DNA of 41,287 nucleotides from Candidatus Sabulitectum sp. (GTDB lineage Bacteria > Fermentibacterota > Fermentibacteria > Fermentibacterales > JCC-6): assembly GCA_023139045.1 (NCBI GenBank), contig JAGLOJ010000097.1:1-41287 (forward strand). The letters run 5' to 3'. Positions 27,085 to 34,849 of this stretch are shown piece by piece; position 1 is the first letter of the stretch, and each line of letters begins with the position of its first letter. The notes below the pieces were generated by a model, which ran no database searches, was not told the DNA's origin, and was given only the letters and a program-made list of their open reading frames with translations. A program made the translations under genes and the position numbers.

Positions 27085-27494
27085 TACGACAGAGGTACAA
27101 GCAGTTCTCTTCAATCAATGTGACCAACCTCGTGGATGTTACATTTGTCCTGCTTGTTATCTTCATGCTGAGCGCGCCTGTTATGCATAGAAGCACCGAG
27201 ATTACACCACCCTCCACTGATCAGGGGCAAATCATCCGAAGGCTTGACCCCGGCACATCTCTTGTGGTTGAGATGGACGGTCTTGGGAATATTTCAGTGG
27301 CGGGAGAGCCGGTTGCCCCCGATGATCTTGCATCTCTCGCGGAGGCAGCCCTTTCCTCCGGCAGAACAGAGGCATATCTGAGAGCTGACGGTGAAGTACA
27401 GTATGCGATCCTTGCCGGTGCTCTCACAGAGCTCAGGCGTGGAGGCTATGCTAATGTTGGTCTTATTCAGGAGTCTGCAAGTGGAGTCGAGTAA
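27081..27494 (+). CDS. tolR: ExbD/TolR biopolymer transport protein
   Basis: 137 aa from ATG 27081, overlapping the tolQ stop. One N-terminal membrane helix, TNLVDVTFVLLVIFMLSAP, contains the essential proton-carrying Asp (about D19). The periplasmic part has the usual 'slvVemdglG.isv.g..v...dL' and 'ayLraDgev.y' strands. Partner of the channel protein upstream. Confidence 0.93.
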   Translation: MIRQRYKQFSSINVTNLVDVTFVLLVIFMLSAPVMHRSTEITPPSTDQGQIIRRLDPGTSLVVEMDGLGNISVAGEPVAPDDLASLAEAALSSGRTEAYLRADGEVQYAILAGALTELRRGGYANVGLIQESASGVE

Positions 27495-28182
27495 CCCCTT
27501 CCTGAAACCGCCAAGATCACAGCATTCTCACGGCAAGAGTGACTTTTACATGTCTGCAGGTATTCACAGCGGAATTCTTCTTCTCCTTATTCTGGTGGGA
27601 TTGATTGCCGGCAGCAAGGAAACCATACCCATGGGTGGCGGTGAGTATGTATCTGTGGAAATGATCGTGCTGGAGACCGGAGACAGCCCGGCAGAAACCG
27701 TTCAGGAGGATATTACCCCGGCTACAGAAGAGGTACAGGAGGAAGTCATCGAGGTGATCGAGGAATCCGTCGAGTCAGAGATAGAAGTGGAAGAGGTTCA
27801 AGAGGCAGAGGACGTTGTTTCAGAGCAGGTTGAAGAGGTGCAGGAGGAAACAACTTCTCCGCAAAGCACCGATTTTATTGGAGTTGGCTCAGAGGGTGAA
27901 GCAGGAAGCGGAGCACCAGGCCCGGCAAGCTATGAGGGCAGAGTATTCAGCGCAATAAGAAGGAATTTCAGAACATCCGTGAATCCCTCACAAAGCTACA
28001 GGATAAGCTTTACAGTAAATCCTGACGGTTCCCATTTTCATGAGGTGGTCAGAACAAGTGGAGATAATGGCTTTGACAGGGCTGTTACCCACGCATTGAA
28101 CAGCGCAAGCATCCCGCCCATCCCGCCGGGACGCACATCTCCGGTTAATCTGCAGATCGAGTTTTTCGGCCCTGATTCCTGA
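27481..28182 (+). CDS. TonB/TolA-like energy transducer
   Basis: 233 aa from a GTG at 27481 with CAGGAG upstream, overlapping the tolR end by 14 bp. Cytoplasmic NPFLKPPRS tail, one membrane helix at about 23-44 (MSAGIHSGILLLLILVGLIAG), a long acidic spacer (Glu/Val-rich, residues about 60-130) in place of the usual Pro-Glu/Pro-Lys rod, and a C-terminal TonB-like domain: YEGRVFSAIRRNFRT...FTVNPDGSHFHEVVRTSGDNGFDRAVTHALNSAS.IPPIPPG. It ends 3 bp from the stop of the opposite-strand gene P2. Confidence 0.88.
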   Translation: MESSNPFLKPPRSQHSHGKSDFYMSAGIHSGILLLLILVGLIAGSKETIPMGGGEYVSVEMIVLETGDSPAETVQEDITPATEEVQEEVIEVIEESVESEIEVEEVQEAEDVVSEQVEEVQEETTSPQSTDFIGVGSEGEAGSGAPGPASYEGRVFSAIRRNFRTSVNPSQSYRISFTVNPDGSHFHEVVRTSGDNGFDRAVTHALNSASIPPIPPGRTSPVNLQIEFFGPDS

Positions 28183-28184
28183 AC

Positions 28185-28523
28185 TCAGCCAGCAACAGGA
28201 TTATCAACATTTTCGTTCGGGGTCACCTGACCCTTGTCTTCTCCGCTTCAACACGCTACCGGTTTTTCCTCTGCATCTTCTTCGACTTTCTCCGGCACCG
28301 GAGTCACAGAGTCCATCAGTTCCCTCATCATTTTGTAGAGGTTGCTGTGCTCCTGTTCTGTGATTCCATCCATGCCTTCTTCAAGAAGAAGCCCGATAAG
28401 TTGCTCAACGAACTTGATTCTTATGCTCCGGGGAACCCCCGGAAGAATCATACTGACTCAACAAGGTAGCATTGTGACCATTCGGTCTGCGCACATATCC
28501 ATCATCTCAACTGGTATTTTCAT
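28185..28523 (-). CDS. Candidate selenoprotein P2 (two in-frame TGAs)
   Basis: A 112-residue frame from ATG 28523 to TGA at 28185-28187, with TGA at 28458-28460 (codon 22) and 28248-28250 (codon 92). Each TGA follows a Cys codon (MLPC-U and PVAC-U). The ATG has an ideal ribosome-binding site (AGGAGGA) and overlaps the TAA of the C69 peptidase gene (TAATG), so translation is coupled. A long hairpin follows the first TGA. The protein aligns without gaps to P1 (4451-4750, -), which has Met-Met and terminal Cys-Cys at the two C-U positions. Helical core: FVEQLIGLLLEEGMDGITEQEHSNLYKMM. If the second TGA is a real stop, the protein ends at Cys91. Function unknown; a redox or metal role is inferred. 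Confidence 0.65.
28220..28240 (+). terminator. Hairpin: terminator of tonB-like gene and/or second SECIS-like element
   Basis: GGGTC-ACCT-GACCC (28220-28233) followed by TTGTCTT on the + strand is a modest intrinsic-terminator shape after the tonB-like gene. Read on the - strand, the same hairpin has loop AGGT beginning 19 nt after the second TGA of P2, which also fits SECIS spacing. Confidence 0.35.
28416..28449 (-). promoter_or_regulatory. SECIS-like hairpin after in-frame TGA (gene P2)
   Basis: Read on the - strand: outer stem GATTCT/AGAATC (28449-28444 with 28421-28416), inner stem TCCGGGG/CCCCGGA (28443-28437 with 28433-28427), triloop GTT, and an unpaired GCATA on the 3' side. The loop starts 21 nt after the TGA, exactly as in candidate A, and begins with G. 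13 Watson-Crick pairs in a 34-nt coding segment. Confidence 0.65.
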
Positions 28524-30247
28524 TAGTCCTCCTGGCGGTTCGTGTATGATACTGGCCCTTGATGCCATCCTGATTCCTCCAGCCATGTCTGCGGATAACC
28601 TACTTCATGTGCCATATGTCCCGGGCTGTTGATATAACCGTCATCATACTTGACTATCATCAGATCTGCGAAATTCCACCATGCGGTGACAACACTGTCT
28701 GCATTTGACTCGCAGAAGCCGGTGATGGATTCAGTACATTCGTCAGCCCCGTAAGCATTAAGAATCTCAATTGCCTGTACATCCCAGGTGGCAATTTTTT
28801 CTATTTCCTGCACTTCGATTGCCTCCTGTATATCCTCAATATCCTTTCGCATGTAGCCGTATTTAACAGCAGCCCAGTTTGCCACGAAATTGAATGCCCA
28901 CCATGCACTGTCTCTGGTGTATACGCCGGTGTTGCAGTTCTGGTAAAAATCCGGAAGATCATTCACTCCGCAGTAGAAAGGAACGAAGCAGGTTTCACTG
29001 GGTTTGTCGGGGCCGAACCATGTGATTCCACCAATAGGATCCGGTAGCCATGACCTTCCCTGATTCACATACACATAACCACAGTAATCAACAGAGAGCG
29101 GTCTTTCCCACGCTCCCTCAAGAACTCGATCCGGATCACCCACATCACCGCTTCCGTCATAGGGGCCGTAGAATCTGTAGGGGTAGCCGAATGGTCCCGC
29201 AGCAACCCCGGTGGTCATGTCAAATTGGGTACCTTCGTAGTGATCCCGATGCAATCTCATCACATCGCGAACAGCAAGAGGCTGATCCGGTTTGATGCTG
29301 AAAGGGTAATGTCTGGTAAATCCGTCCTCTACCCATGGACTCAGTTCGAGAGAAGGTGCCACTAAACTCATTACACGCCACACTCTTCTCAAGCTGTAGT
29401 AGGGATGGTTGTATTCTCCTTCACTTACAGTTCGAAGCCAGTCCATTTCACCATCTTCCGAACTCCACCAGCCAAGAGCTTCACACTCTTCGTAAAGATT
29501 GGATGAGTGCAGAAAAACGGATTCGTCTGATGAAATATCTCGAATCCTGAACTCATTAGCTGCGACAAAGACCTCACCATCCGGCACTTTCCGGGCAACC
29601 CACAGACCGCTGGTACTATCACTGGTTCCACAACACATTTCTATTACCCAGGCTTCCTCGGGGTCGCCGATAAGAAGAGTCTCACCGGTTCCGTAGTAAC
29701 CGTAGGTTTCGATCAGTTCTCCAATTAACAGCACTGCTTCTCTTGAAGTAGTGCAACGTTCAAGGGCAATTCTGGATAACTCCGCAGAATAAAATATTCT
29801 TTTTCCCGGTTCGGGTTCCAGCTGCATTTTTACGCCGCAAGTGCATTCACCAATCATCAACTGATACTCGTTCATGATACCGTAACCACCGTCAAAATAC
29901 GCATATGTATGTTCTACCTGTGGAATCTCACCAAGAGGGATGCTTCTGGCATAGCCCGGTGTATTGTATGTTTCGCTGCGCTCATCACATACCATTCGAG
30001 GGTATTGAAAGGAGTTGTACTCCGGATATTCGCCCAGGGCATTTGCCGAGCAGTAAACAGATCTCATTGAACCCGGCTCGTGATCTGCAGCCGGTACATA
30101 AACCAGTCTTTGATCCGACAGCTCGTTGTCATCCGAGTGTGTGACAAACATTGACCCATCCTCTGCAGCTCCCGGCGTAACAATAGTAGTAGTACACGCT
30201 ATGGTCACTGCACAAAGCGAACCAAGAATCCCCAGGCATCTTCGCAT
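28523..30247 (-). CDS. Secreted C69-family dipeptidase
   Basis: 574 aa. Signal-peptide-like MRRCLGILGSLCAVTIA, then Cys18 in CTTTIVTPGAAEDGSMFVTHSDDN: the family (PepD/C69, Ntn-hydrolase fold) uses an N-terminal Cys exposed by cleavage, and this motif is its hallmark. Further family features: GGYGIMNEYQLMIGECTCG, EAVLLIGELIETYGYYGTGETLLIGDPEEAWVIEM, and WVARKVPDGEVFVAANEFRI. The lower half (FGYPYRFYGPYDG..., TWFGPDKPSETCFVPFYCG, DSAWWAFNFVANWA) is also typical. It would cleave short peptides outside the cytoplasm. It is the first gene of a two-gene unit with P2. Confidence 0.9.
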   Translation of the reverse strand: MRRCLGILGSLCAVTIACTTTIVTPGAAEDGSMFVTHSDDNELSDQRLVYVPAADHEPGSMRSVYCSANALGEYPEYNSFQYPRMVCDERSETYNTPGYARSIPLGEIPQVEHTYAYFDGGYGIMNEYQLMIGECTCGVKMQLEPEPGKRIFYSAELSRIALERCTTSREAVLLIGELIETYGYYGTGETLLIGDPEEAWVIEMCCGTSDSTSGLWVARKVPDGEVFVAANEFRIRDISSDESVFLHSSNLYEECEALGWWSSEDGEMDWLRTVSEGEYNHPYYSLRRVWRVMSLVAPSLELSPWVEDGFTRHYPFSIKPDQPLAVRDVMRLHRDHYEGTQFDMTTGVAAGPFGYPYRFYGPYDGSGDVGDPDRVLEGAWERPLSVDYCGYVYVNQGRSWLPDPIGGITWFGPDKPSETCFVPFYCGVNDLPDFYQNCNTGVYTRDSAWWAFNFVANWAAVKYGYMRKDIEDIQEAIEVQEIEKIATWDVQAIEILNAYGADECTESITGFCESNADSVVTAWWNFADLMIVKYDDGYINSPGHMAHEVGYPQTWLEESGWHQGPVSYTNRQED

Positions 30248-30287
30248 CTTATACCCTCCTTTGTGCTTCTCTTTTCACGACTACTAT

Positions 30288-30316
30288 AGAATACCCTGAC
30301 AGGAGGAAATAGTCCA
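30288..30316 (-). promoter_or_regulatory. Probable sigma-70 promoter of the C69 gene
   Basis: On the - strand: -35 TGGACT (30316-30311), 17-bp spacer, -10 TATTCT (30293-30288), four of six matches each, about 40 bp before the ATG, which has AAAGGAGGG upstream. Confidence 0.4.
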
Positions 30317-30338
30317 GCGAGAGGAAAAATATGAAATG

Positions 30339-30353
30339 CCTGTTTCTAACAGG
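30339..30353. repeat. Inverted repeat between C69 gene and recombinase
   Basis: CCTGTT-TCT-AACAGG, a perfect 6-bp inverted repeat with a 3-nt spacer, located between the C69 promoter and the 3' end of the recombinase gene. It could be an operator or part of a terminator; there is no T run. Confidence 0.3.
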
Positions 30354-30408
30354 AACTACCAATGATGCATGATATGCTGATTCTCGGAATAGCTTTCCCG
30401 GCTTCCGG

Positions 30409-31998
30409 TCAGTACGGACGTTCCGGTAACCCCTTTCTTTCCTCCAGGTTCGAATCCGCTTCGGGGTGCCAGAACGAACGCACAGCAGAAATGTCACTAC
30501 TTACAGCACCGGAAGCTCTCCAAGCTTTGTTCGTATCTTGCAGCATATCAAAAGGATACTGAAGCTCAGGCTTAATGCTTCCAGACTCTAATGTACAGTT
30601 CGATAACAGGTTTTCAAGGAATGGCTTCTTTTCAGCATTAGGAGCCTTAACAAACAGTCTGCCAGCACTTTGATTGAGTTCTAAGATTCCTCTTGCCCTT
30701 GTCAGAGGGTCAAGCAGGGCAGAGGCTTCAAGGGAGGCAAGCTTCTCATCTATCAGCTCAAGCTCTCTTCTGATCTCAGCGTCTTTCTGGTCAAAGCGTG
30801 ATATGTTGATTCTTCCATCTAACCTGTCGTCATAAAGTACCTCAGAACGGCTCTGAAGCCTCTTACGCTGAGAAGCAAGTCTAGTTCGTGCTTCTTTGAG
30901 GGTTTTGCGTTCATCTCTTGTATCCTTCTCTAACCACTCCAGAAGCAAAGGGATAATTCCCTCTTCAATTTTCAGCTTTCTCAAAAAGGCTGAGAACTGC
31001 ATATCAAGCTTTACTTCTCTTACAGAAGGTTCTCCATGATGCCAGCCCTTGTGTCCGGTGCAGTGGTAGTAGCTGTATTTGTTCTTTTTGCGTTCGGCTG
31101 TAATGGCACAGCCACAAATACCGCATTTCATAAAGCCGGTATAAGCAAACTCATGGTATTGCTTTGGTTTTTCTACAGAACGCTCTCCAAGCATATCCTG
31201 AACCATAAACCAAAGGGAAGAGGTTACAATGGATTCATGCTTACCGTTGTACTCGATCCCATTCCACAAGAATTTCCCTCTGTAAACTGGATTTCTTAAC
31301 ATCTTGTGTATGGTTGAATTGCTTACTCTGTTTCCCTTCTTGGTTCGTAATCCGAGAGAATACAGCTTTGAAGCAATCTCTTTTATGGAAGTATTGCCTT
31401 CAGCGTAGATCTGAAACATTTGCGTTACAAGTGGAGCGTTTACAGGATCTGGAATAAGGATCTTTATTCCGCTTTCATTATCGGTGTTCAAGTATCCCAG
31501 AGGTGCAAAGGATGGATAAAGACCAGCTTCAGCCTTTGCCTTCATACCTTTTCGTGCTTCAGAGCTGATGTTACGGCTCAAATATGCTGCTTGCGCTATT
31601 CCAATGTCTTGCATGAAATGATCACTTGGTGATGAATCACGATTCATGACATGACCTTCACGCACTAAGTGTATCTCAATGCCTGATTTTTCAACATCAA
31701 TTTTAAGGTAATCAGCCATGTTCCGTGTGAGACGGTCTGTTTTTTCCACGAGAATAACATTGCATTCGCTGTGTTTTCCCATGTATGCAAGCATGGTGTT
31801 AAAGCCGGTTCTTCCCGTATTCCGTGCTGTTTCACTGTCAATGTACTCATGAACAATGTTAAACCCCTGCTTTTTCGCATAAGAACGCAGCATTTTAAGC
31901 TGTGCTGGAATTGAGAAACCTTCTTTTTCCTGTTCAACCGTTGAAACACGCGCGTAAATACACGCGTGGCGCATATTACGTCCCGTGTTCATATCCAT
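30409..31998 (-). CDS. Large serine recombinase
   Basis: 529 aa site-specific recombinase of the phage/ICE integrase type. Resolvase domain: CIYARVSTVEQEKEGFSIPAQ with nucleophile Ser19, DSETARNTGRTGFNTML, and LVEKTDRLTRNMADY. Recombinase domain: SSEARKGMKAKAEAGLYPSFAPLGYL and SNSTIHKMLRNPVYRGKFLWNG. Zinc ribbon: KCGICGCAITAERKKNKYSYYHC. A coiled-coil region follows (EARTRLASQRKRLQSRSEVLYDDRLDGRI). GAGAGGAAAC precedes the ATG. It probably integrated the island to its right. The tail (WHPEADSNLEERKG) is translated from sequence resembling a tRNA T-arm (see findings). Confidence 0.93.
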   Translation of the reverse strand: MDMNTGRNMRHACIYARVSTVEQEKEGFSIPAQLKMLRSYAKKQGFNIVHEYIDSETARNTGRTGFNTMLAYMGKHSECNVILVEKTDRLTRNMADYLKIDVEKSGIEIHLVREGHVMNRDSSPSDHFMQDIGIAQAAYLSRNISSEARKGMKAKAEAGLYPSFAPLGYLNTDNESGIKILIPDPVNAPLVTQMFQIYAEGNTSIKEIASKLYSLGLRTKKGNRVSNSTIHKMLRNPVYRGKFLWNGIEYNGKHESIVTSSLWFMVQDMLGERSVEKPKQYHEFAYTGFMKCGICGCAITAERKKNKYSYYHCTGHKGWHHGEPSVREVKLDMQFSAFLRKLKIEEGIIPLLLEWLEKDTRDERKTLKEARTRLASQRKRLQSRSEVLYDDRLDGRINISRFDQKDAEIRRELELIDEKLASLEASALLDPLTRARGILELNQSAGRLFVKAPNAEKKPFLENLLSNCTLESGSIKPELQYPFDMLQDTNKAWRASGAVSSDISAVRSFWHPEADSNLEERKGLPERPY

Positions 31999-32008
31999 GT
32001 TTCCTCTC

Positions 32009-32258
32009 TGTTTTGCATGTGTATTCTATAGTGAATGATGTGTGTTCCCGTAAACGCCTATGAGAAACAATGTTAAAAACATGGTTCTTCAATGTAAAAA
32101 CGTATGTATTCATTATGGTGTAAAGATCGTTACTGAGGATGTTTCCGCATGAAAAAGCGCATGAGTATACAGAAGCCATCTTTCCTGCATGTTTTTCAAT
32201 GCGCTTTCTATGTTCAAGACCATGTGTTTCCCATGGAAATGTATGTTGAAGATGAAGG
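32009..32258. other. Intergenic region with long inverted repeat
   Basis: 250 bp with no supported gene. It holds the probable recombinase promoter (TATAGAAT at 32022-32029 read on -) and AAAGCGCAT (32154-32162) inverted as ATGCGCTTT (32199-32207), 36 bp apart. This spacing is too wide for a terminator; it may be a recombinase, relaxase or regulator site. Confidence 0.35.
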
Positions 32259-33620
32259 CTATGCAGCATTCTCAGCCTCCTCTCTACTGAAACTCTCTGT
32301 TTCCTCATTGCTGTTTCCCCGATATTCTACATTACCATTGGTAGGTATAGGGTCATCTAGAATTTCGGGGAAACAAGAGGGTTCAACTGGTGTGAGAGAA
32401 AAGGACTCAATATTCTCTCTCATCATATCAGAGAACCAGAATACATAAGGAGATTTTCCTGTTCCCTTGTCTCTATCTAGAACCCCTACAGAATAGAGAT
32501 CGTCAACTATTCGCTCATTTGTTCGTTTAGGCAGCCTGGTAACTGCTCTGAGTTTTTCGAGGGTAAACACACATTTCCCTGTGTCCTTTTCATATTGGAG
32601 AACTGCCTCAAGAACTTGAGCACGTTGTTCTGGTATTGTATCCATGGCAACTCTCAAAGTAATTTCCCAAGATTCTTGAAGAGAGCAGCCAATAGTTATG
32701 CAGCCACAAAAGAGACCGTAAAGCTGTTTCGCAAGCCTTGGATAGCCTTCTGTAGTATGAATGAACTCTATGTTCCGACTGTAACCAGAACGTTCAACAG
32801 GAGTCCTGCAAGAAGCAATGAAGGCAGATAACGGGGCAATGTAGTCAAGAATGAACTCAAACCTCTCTTTAGGTAGCACCATATCCTGCTGGAAATCTTG
32901 GAAAAGATTCTCTGTAAGTTCTTGAGATTCTTTTCTTATTCGGAGTTCATTTCCCGATGATCTGAGAGCTTTTTGAGCTTGCGCCATTCTCAGGTTACTA
33001 TCGTTGTAAACTCTCACAGTAAGAAATCTGTCTCCCATAGAACTGAATGAGGCACGGTGTTTCTCTATTTCAGGAGTAACCGCTGCTATTACTCCCATTC
33101 TTCCAGCCCATTCCTTGTGAGTTCCACCATCATTTCCAAAGAATCTGACAAAGTCACCGTCAGCTATTTCTCTTAGAGCAGCGAATAGTTCAGCAGCTGC
33201 ATCTTTTTGCTTTGACAGGAGAGATGTCATATCCTTGAAAATAAGGAAACCAAATTTCCCAAGAAGCTTTAAGAGACCACCTGTAGCATTTTTGGCCTTT
33301 TCTTTTTGAGAAGTGCCGGAAAGAAGAGAACCTTTTGTCAGATCACTTATTACTTGTGCCTGGGGAAGCTTGTAGAGGCAGCCTAGAATTTCTGTTTTTC
33401 CGCTTGATGGTGGTGCTACAATCATTACCCAGAGCGGAACCTGATTCAGATAGTTGGCTGCATAGGTGGCAAACGCTACTCTTACTGGTATGAAATCAGA
33501 TAGCTTTAGGAGTTGAGAGATTTTACCTTCTATCTCAAGCAGTGTATTTCTTTGCTCAGGAAAAAGAACAAAGGACTCTTTTCCAAGCTCTGAGTCAGTA
33601 GTAAAGATTTTAGCAAGCAT
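32259..33620 (-). CDS. AAA-type ATPase of the mobile island
   Basis: About 453 aa from the ATG at 33620 (AAGGAG upstream; the longer frame lies in the preceding gene). Walker A APPSSGKTE (about residues 69-77), Walker B-like FLIFKDMTSLL, and a sensor-like region MGVIAAVTPEIEKH..MGDRFLTVRV resemble the DUF927/DUF3987 or phage-type helicase-primase ATPases found on mobile elements. A C-terminal winged-helix-like segment (FTLEKLRAVTRLPKRTNERIVDDLYSVGVLDRD) suggests DNA binding. Its role could be replication or maintenance of the element; the exact family is not certain. It overlaps the small upstream gene by 11 bp. Confidence 0.75.
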   Translation of the reverse strand: MLAKIFTTDSELGKESFVLFPEQRNTLLEIEGKISQLLKLSDFIPVRVAFATYAANYLNQVPLWVMIVAPPSSGKTEILGCLYKLPQAQVISDLTKGSLLSGTSQKEKAKNATGGLLKLLGKFGFLIFKDMTSLLSKQKDAAAELFAALREIADGDFVRFFGNDGGTHKEWAGRMGVIAAVTPEIEKHRASFSSMGDRFLTVRVYNDSNLRMAQAQKALRSSGNELRIRKESQELTENLFQDFQQDMVLPKERFEFILDYIAPLSAFIASCRTPVERSGYSRNIEFIHTTEGYPRLAKQLYGLFCGCITIGCSLQESWEITLRVAMDTIPEQRAQVLEAVLQYEKDTGKCVFTLEKLRAVTRLPKRTNERIVDDLYSVGVLDRDKGTGKSPYVFWFSDMMRENIESFSLTPVEPSCFPEILDDPIPTNGNVEYRGNSNEETESFSREEAENAA

Positions 33621-33816
33621 TATTGTACTCTCCTTCATGCAACAGGAGAGCAGTTGAAGCAGGCTGTTTCTTATCTTCTGAGTACCATTTTGCAAGCCAC
33701 TTGTAATGCTGCATGAGGCGAACCATGGCTACTCTGGTTTCTTCTTCTGTGAGTACAGTATTGTAATTCTTCTTGAAATACAGCTGCGTTTTCTGAGTGA
33801 GTGACATTTGTTTCAT
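33610..33816 (-). CDS. Small basic protein of unknown function
   Basis: About 68 aa (KQMSLTQKTQLYFKKNY...). Helical, Lys-rich, with EEETRVAMVRLMQHYKWLAKWYSED in the middle. Starts at 33816, 33807 or 33834 are possible. It overlaps the ATPase start, which suggests a shared transcript. Not recognised. Confidence 0.5.
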   Translation of the reverse strand: MKQMSLTQKTQLYFKKNYNTVLTEEETRVAMVRLMQHYKWLAKWYSEDKKQPASTALLLHEGEYNNAC

Positions 33817-33861
33817 TTGAAACCTCCAAAGCACCTAATGCTTCGGAGTCTCACCGATAGA

Positions 33862-34131
33862 TTAAGGTAATTTGTTTTGATCATATGCCACGCTCAAATC
33901 ACATGAGTCGCTTAGAGTTTTTGCTTTGGGTAGATCCTCGGTAGGAATAATGAAGCGGAAAGATTTCCCAGCTTCGATGGTAACTTCTCTTTTTCCCTGC
34001 TTAATCACTGAACCAGTAATTTCCATTTTAAAGTAACCGTGGTGAATCATATCAGAAAGGAGCTGCAACATAGTTCTTTCAGTTTCTTTGAACTGATTTC
34101 CCTTGAACTGAGTTACAACTGAATTTGACAC
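33862..34131 (-). CDS. Small protein of unknown function
   Basis: 89 aa from a GTG at 34131 that overlaps the TAG of the XRE gene (TAGTG). Alternating charged and hydrophobic strands: YFKMEITGSVIKQGKREVTIEAGKSFRFIIP suggests a beta-rich domain. Not recognised. Probably co-transcribed with the regulator upstream and the ATPase downstream. Confidence 0.55.
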   Translation of the reverse strand: MSNSVVTQFKGNQFKETERTMLQLLSDMIHHGYFKMEITGSVIKQGKREVTIEAGKSFRFIIPTEDLPKAKTLSDSCDLSVAYDQNKLP

Positions 34132-34682
34132 TATTTCTTTTCCTTATCTCTCTGTTTCATATCATTCCTCCAACACTTCATTAGAGCCGTACAGTAATCG
34201 AAGTACTCTTTTTCCTTTTCTGGAGATGTATCATCTGTTAGATAGTTATTTTTCAGCTCTTTGAAAGCTTCCTCTGGTTCAGGAAGTTCCTCCTCTTCAT
34301 CGCCAAAATCTAAGCCACCGTTTAGTGCGACAAGAAGAAGGGCGATACCAAGAATTAAGCCAAGCCCCTTCTTCTCAAGGGAATCTCTGGCAGCTTCTGA
34401 TACTTCTTTAGGATTCTTTTGATATGCCTTGGAAACCTCTTCTGGAACATGTCCAGCCTTGGCAAGCAACTCATCCTTGTCGGCTTCCAGAGCCTCAGCA
34501 AGCTGTATTGTTACTTCCATTGATGGAGGGCCATGGATACCACGTTCAATGTATGAGAGATATGAAGCACTAATTCCTGCTAGTGCGGAGAGCTTACGAA
34601 TTGATAGCTTCTTCGCTTTGCGCTTCTCTGCAAGGGCTTCTCCAAAACTTACTCTGTATAGGTCTTTCCAAACATCAGTCAT
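34131..34682 (-). CDS. XRE-family regulator with a membrane segment
   Basis: 183 aa from ATG 34682 with GGAG upstream. A helix-turn-helix domain at about 13-65: FGEALAEKRKAKKLSIRKLSALAGISASYLSYIERG..PPSMEVTIQLAEAL. One hydrophobic segment, LGLILGIALLLVALNGG, at about 103-120, then an acidic tail. A membrane-anchored XRE regulator is unusual and may sense envelope or stress signals (inference). The frame extends to 34727 but that would overlap the -10 element, so the shorter start is preferred. It is the first gene of the leftward operon that includes the ATPase. Confidence 0.75.
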   Translation of the reverse strand: MTDVWKDLYRVSFGEALAEKRKAKKLSIRKLSALAGISASYLSYIERGIHGPPSMEVTIQLAEALEADKDELLAKAGHVPEEVSKAYQKNPKEVSEAARDSLEKKGLGLILGIALLLVALNGGLDFGDEEEELPEPEEAFKELKNNYLTDDTSPEKEKEYFDYCTALMKCWRNDMKQRDKEKK

Positions 34683-34715
34683 GGTTTCTCCGTTCAGTGT
34701 TATCGTACATTGAAT

Positions 34716-34744
34716 GTTATATGACATTGAACAGGCATTGTCAA
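34716..34744 (-). promoter_or_regulatory. Sigma-70 promoter with repeated motif (XRE operon)
   Basis: On the - strand: TTGACA (34744-34739), 17-bp spacer, TATAAC (34721-34716). The spacer and the region after the -10 each contain TTCAATGT, 15 bp apart, a likely operator for the XRE protein, so autoregulation is probable. Confidence 0.6.
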
Positions 34745-34849
34745 CAATAAGTTTCTGTGTTGTGTTAAATCAATTCAGACAAGCTGTATTGCTTTATCGG
34801 TTTGATAATATGATATTAATTCCCGCACTTGAAAAAAGGAGCTTTAGGC

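Noticed and set aside
3786..28523. TGA reassigned to an amino acid genome-wide (code 4 or 25)
   Set aside because: TGA is the stop codon of many clear genes here (rplC, rplO, secY, rpmD, tolQ), and Trp is encoded by TGG, so only a context-dependent recoding is plausible.
30440..30475. A functional tRNA gene at the recombinase 3' end
   Set aside because: Only the T-loop and 3' side resemble a tRNA; the T-stem does not pair and no anticodon or D arm is upstream.
34683..34727. Upstream start of the XRE regulator at 34727
   Set aside because: It would overlap the -10 element of a consensus promoter; ATG 34682 has a proper ribosome-binding site.
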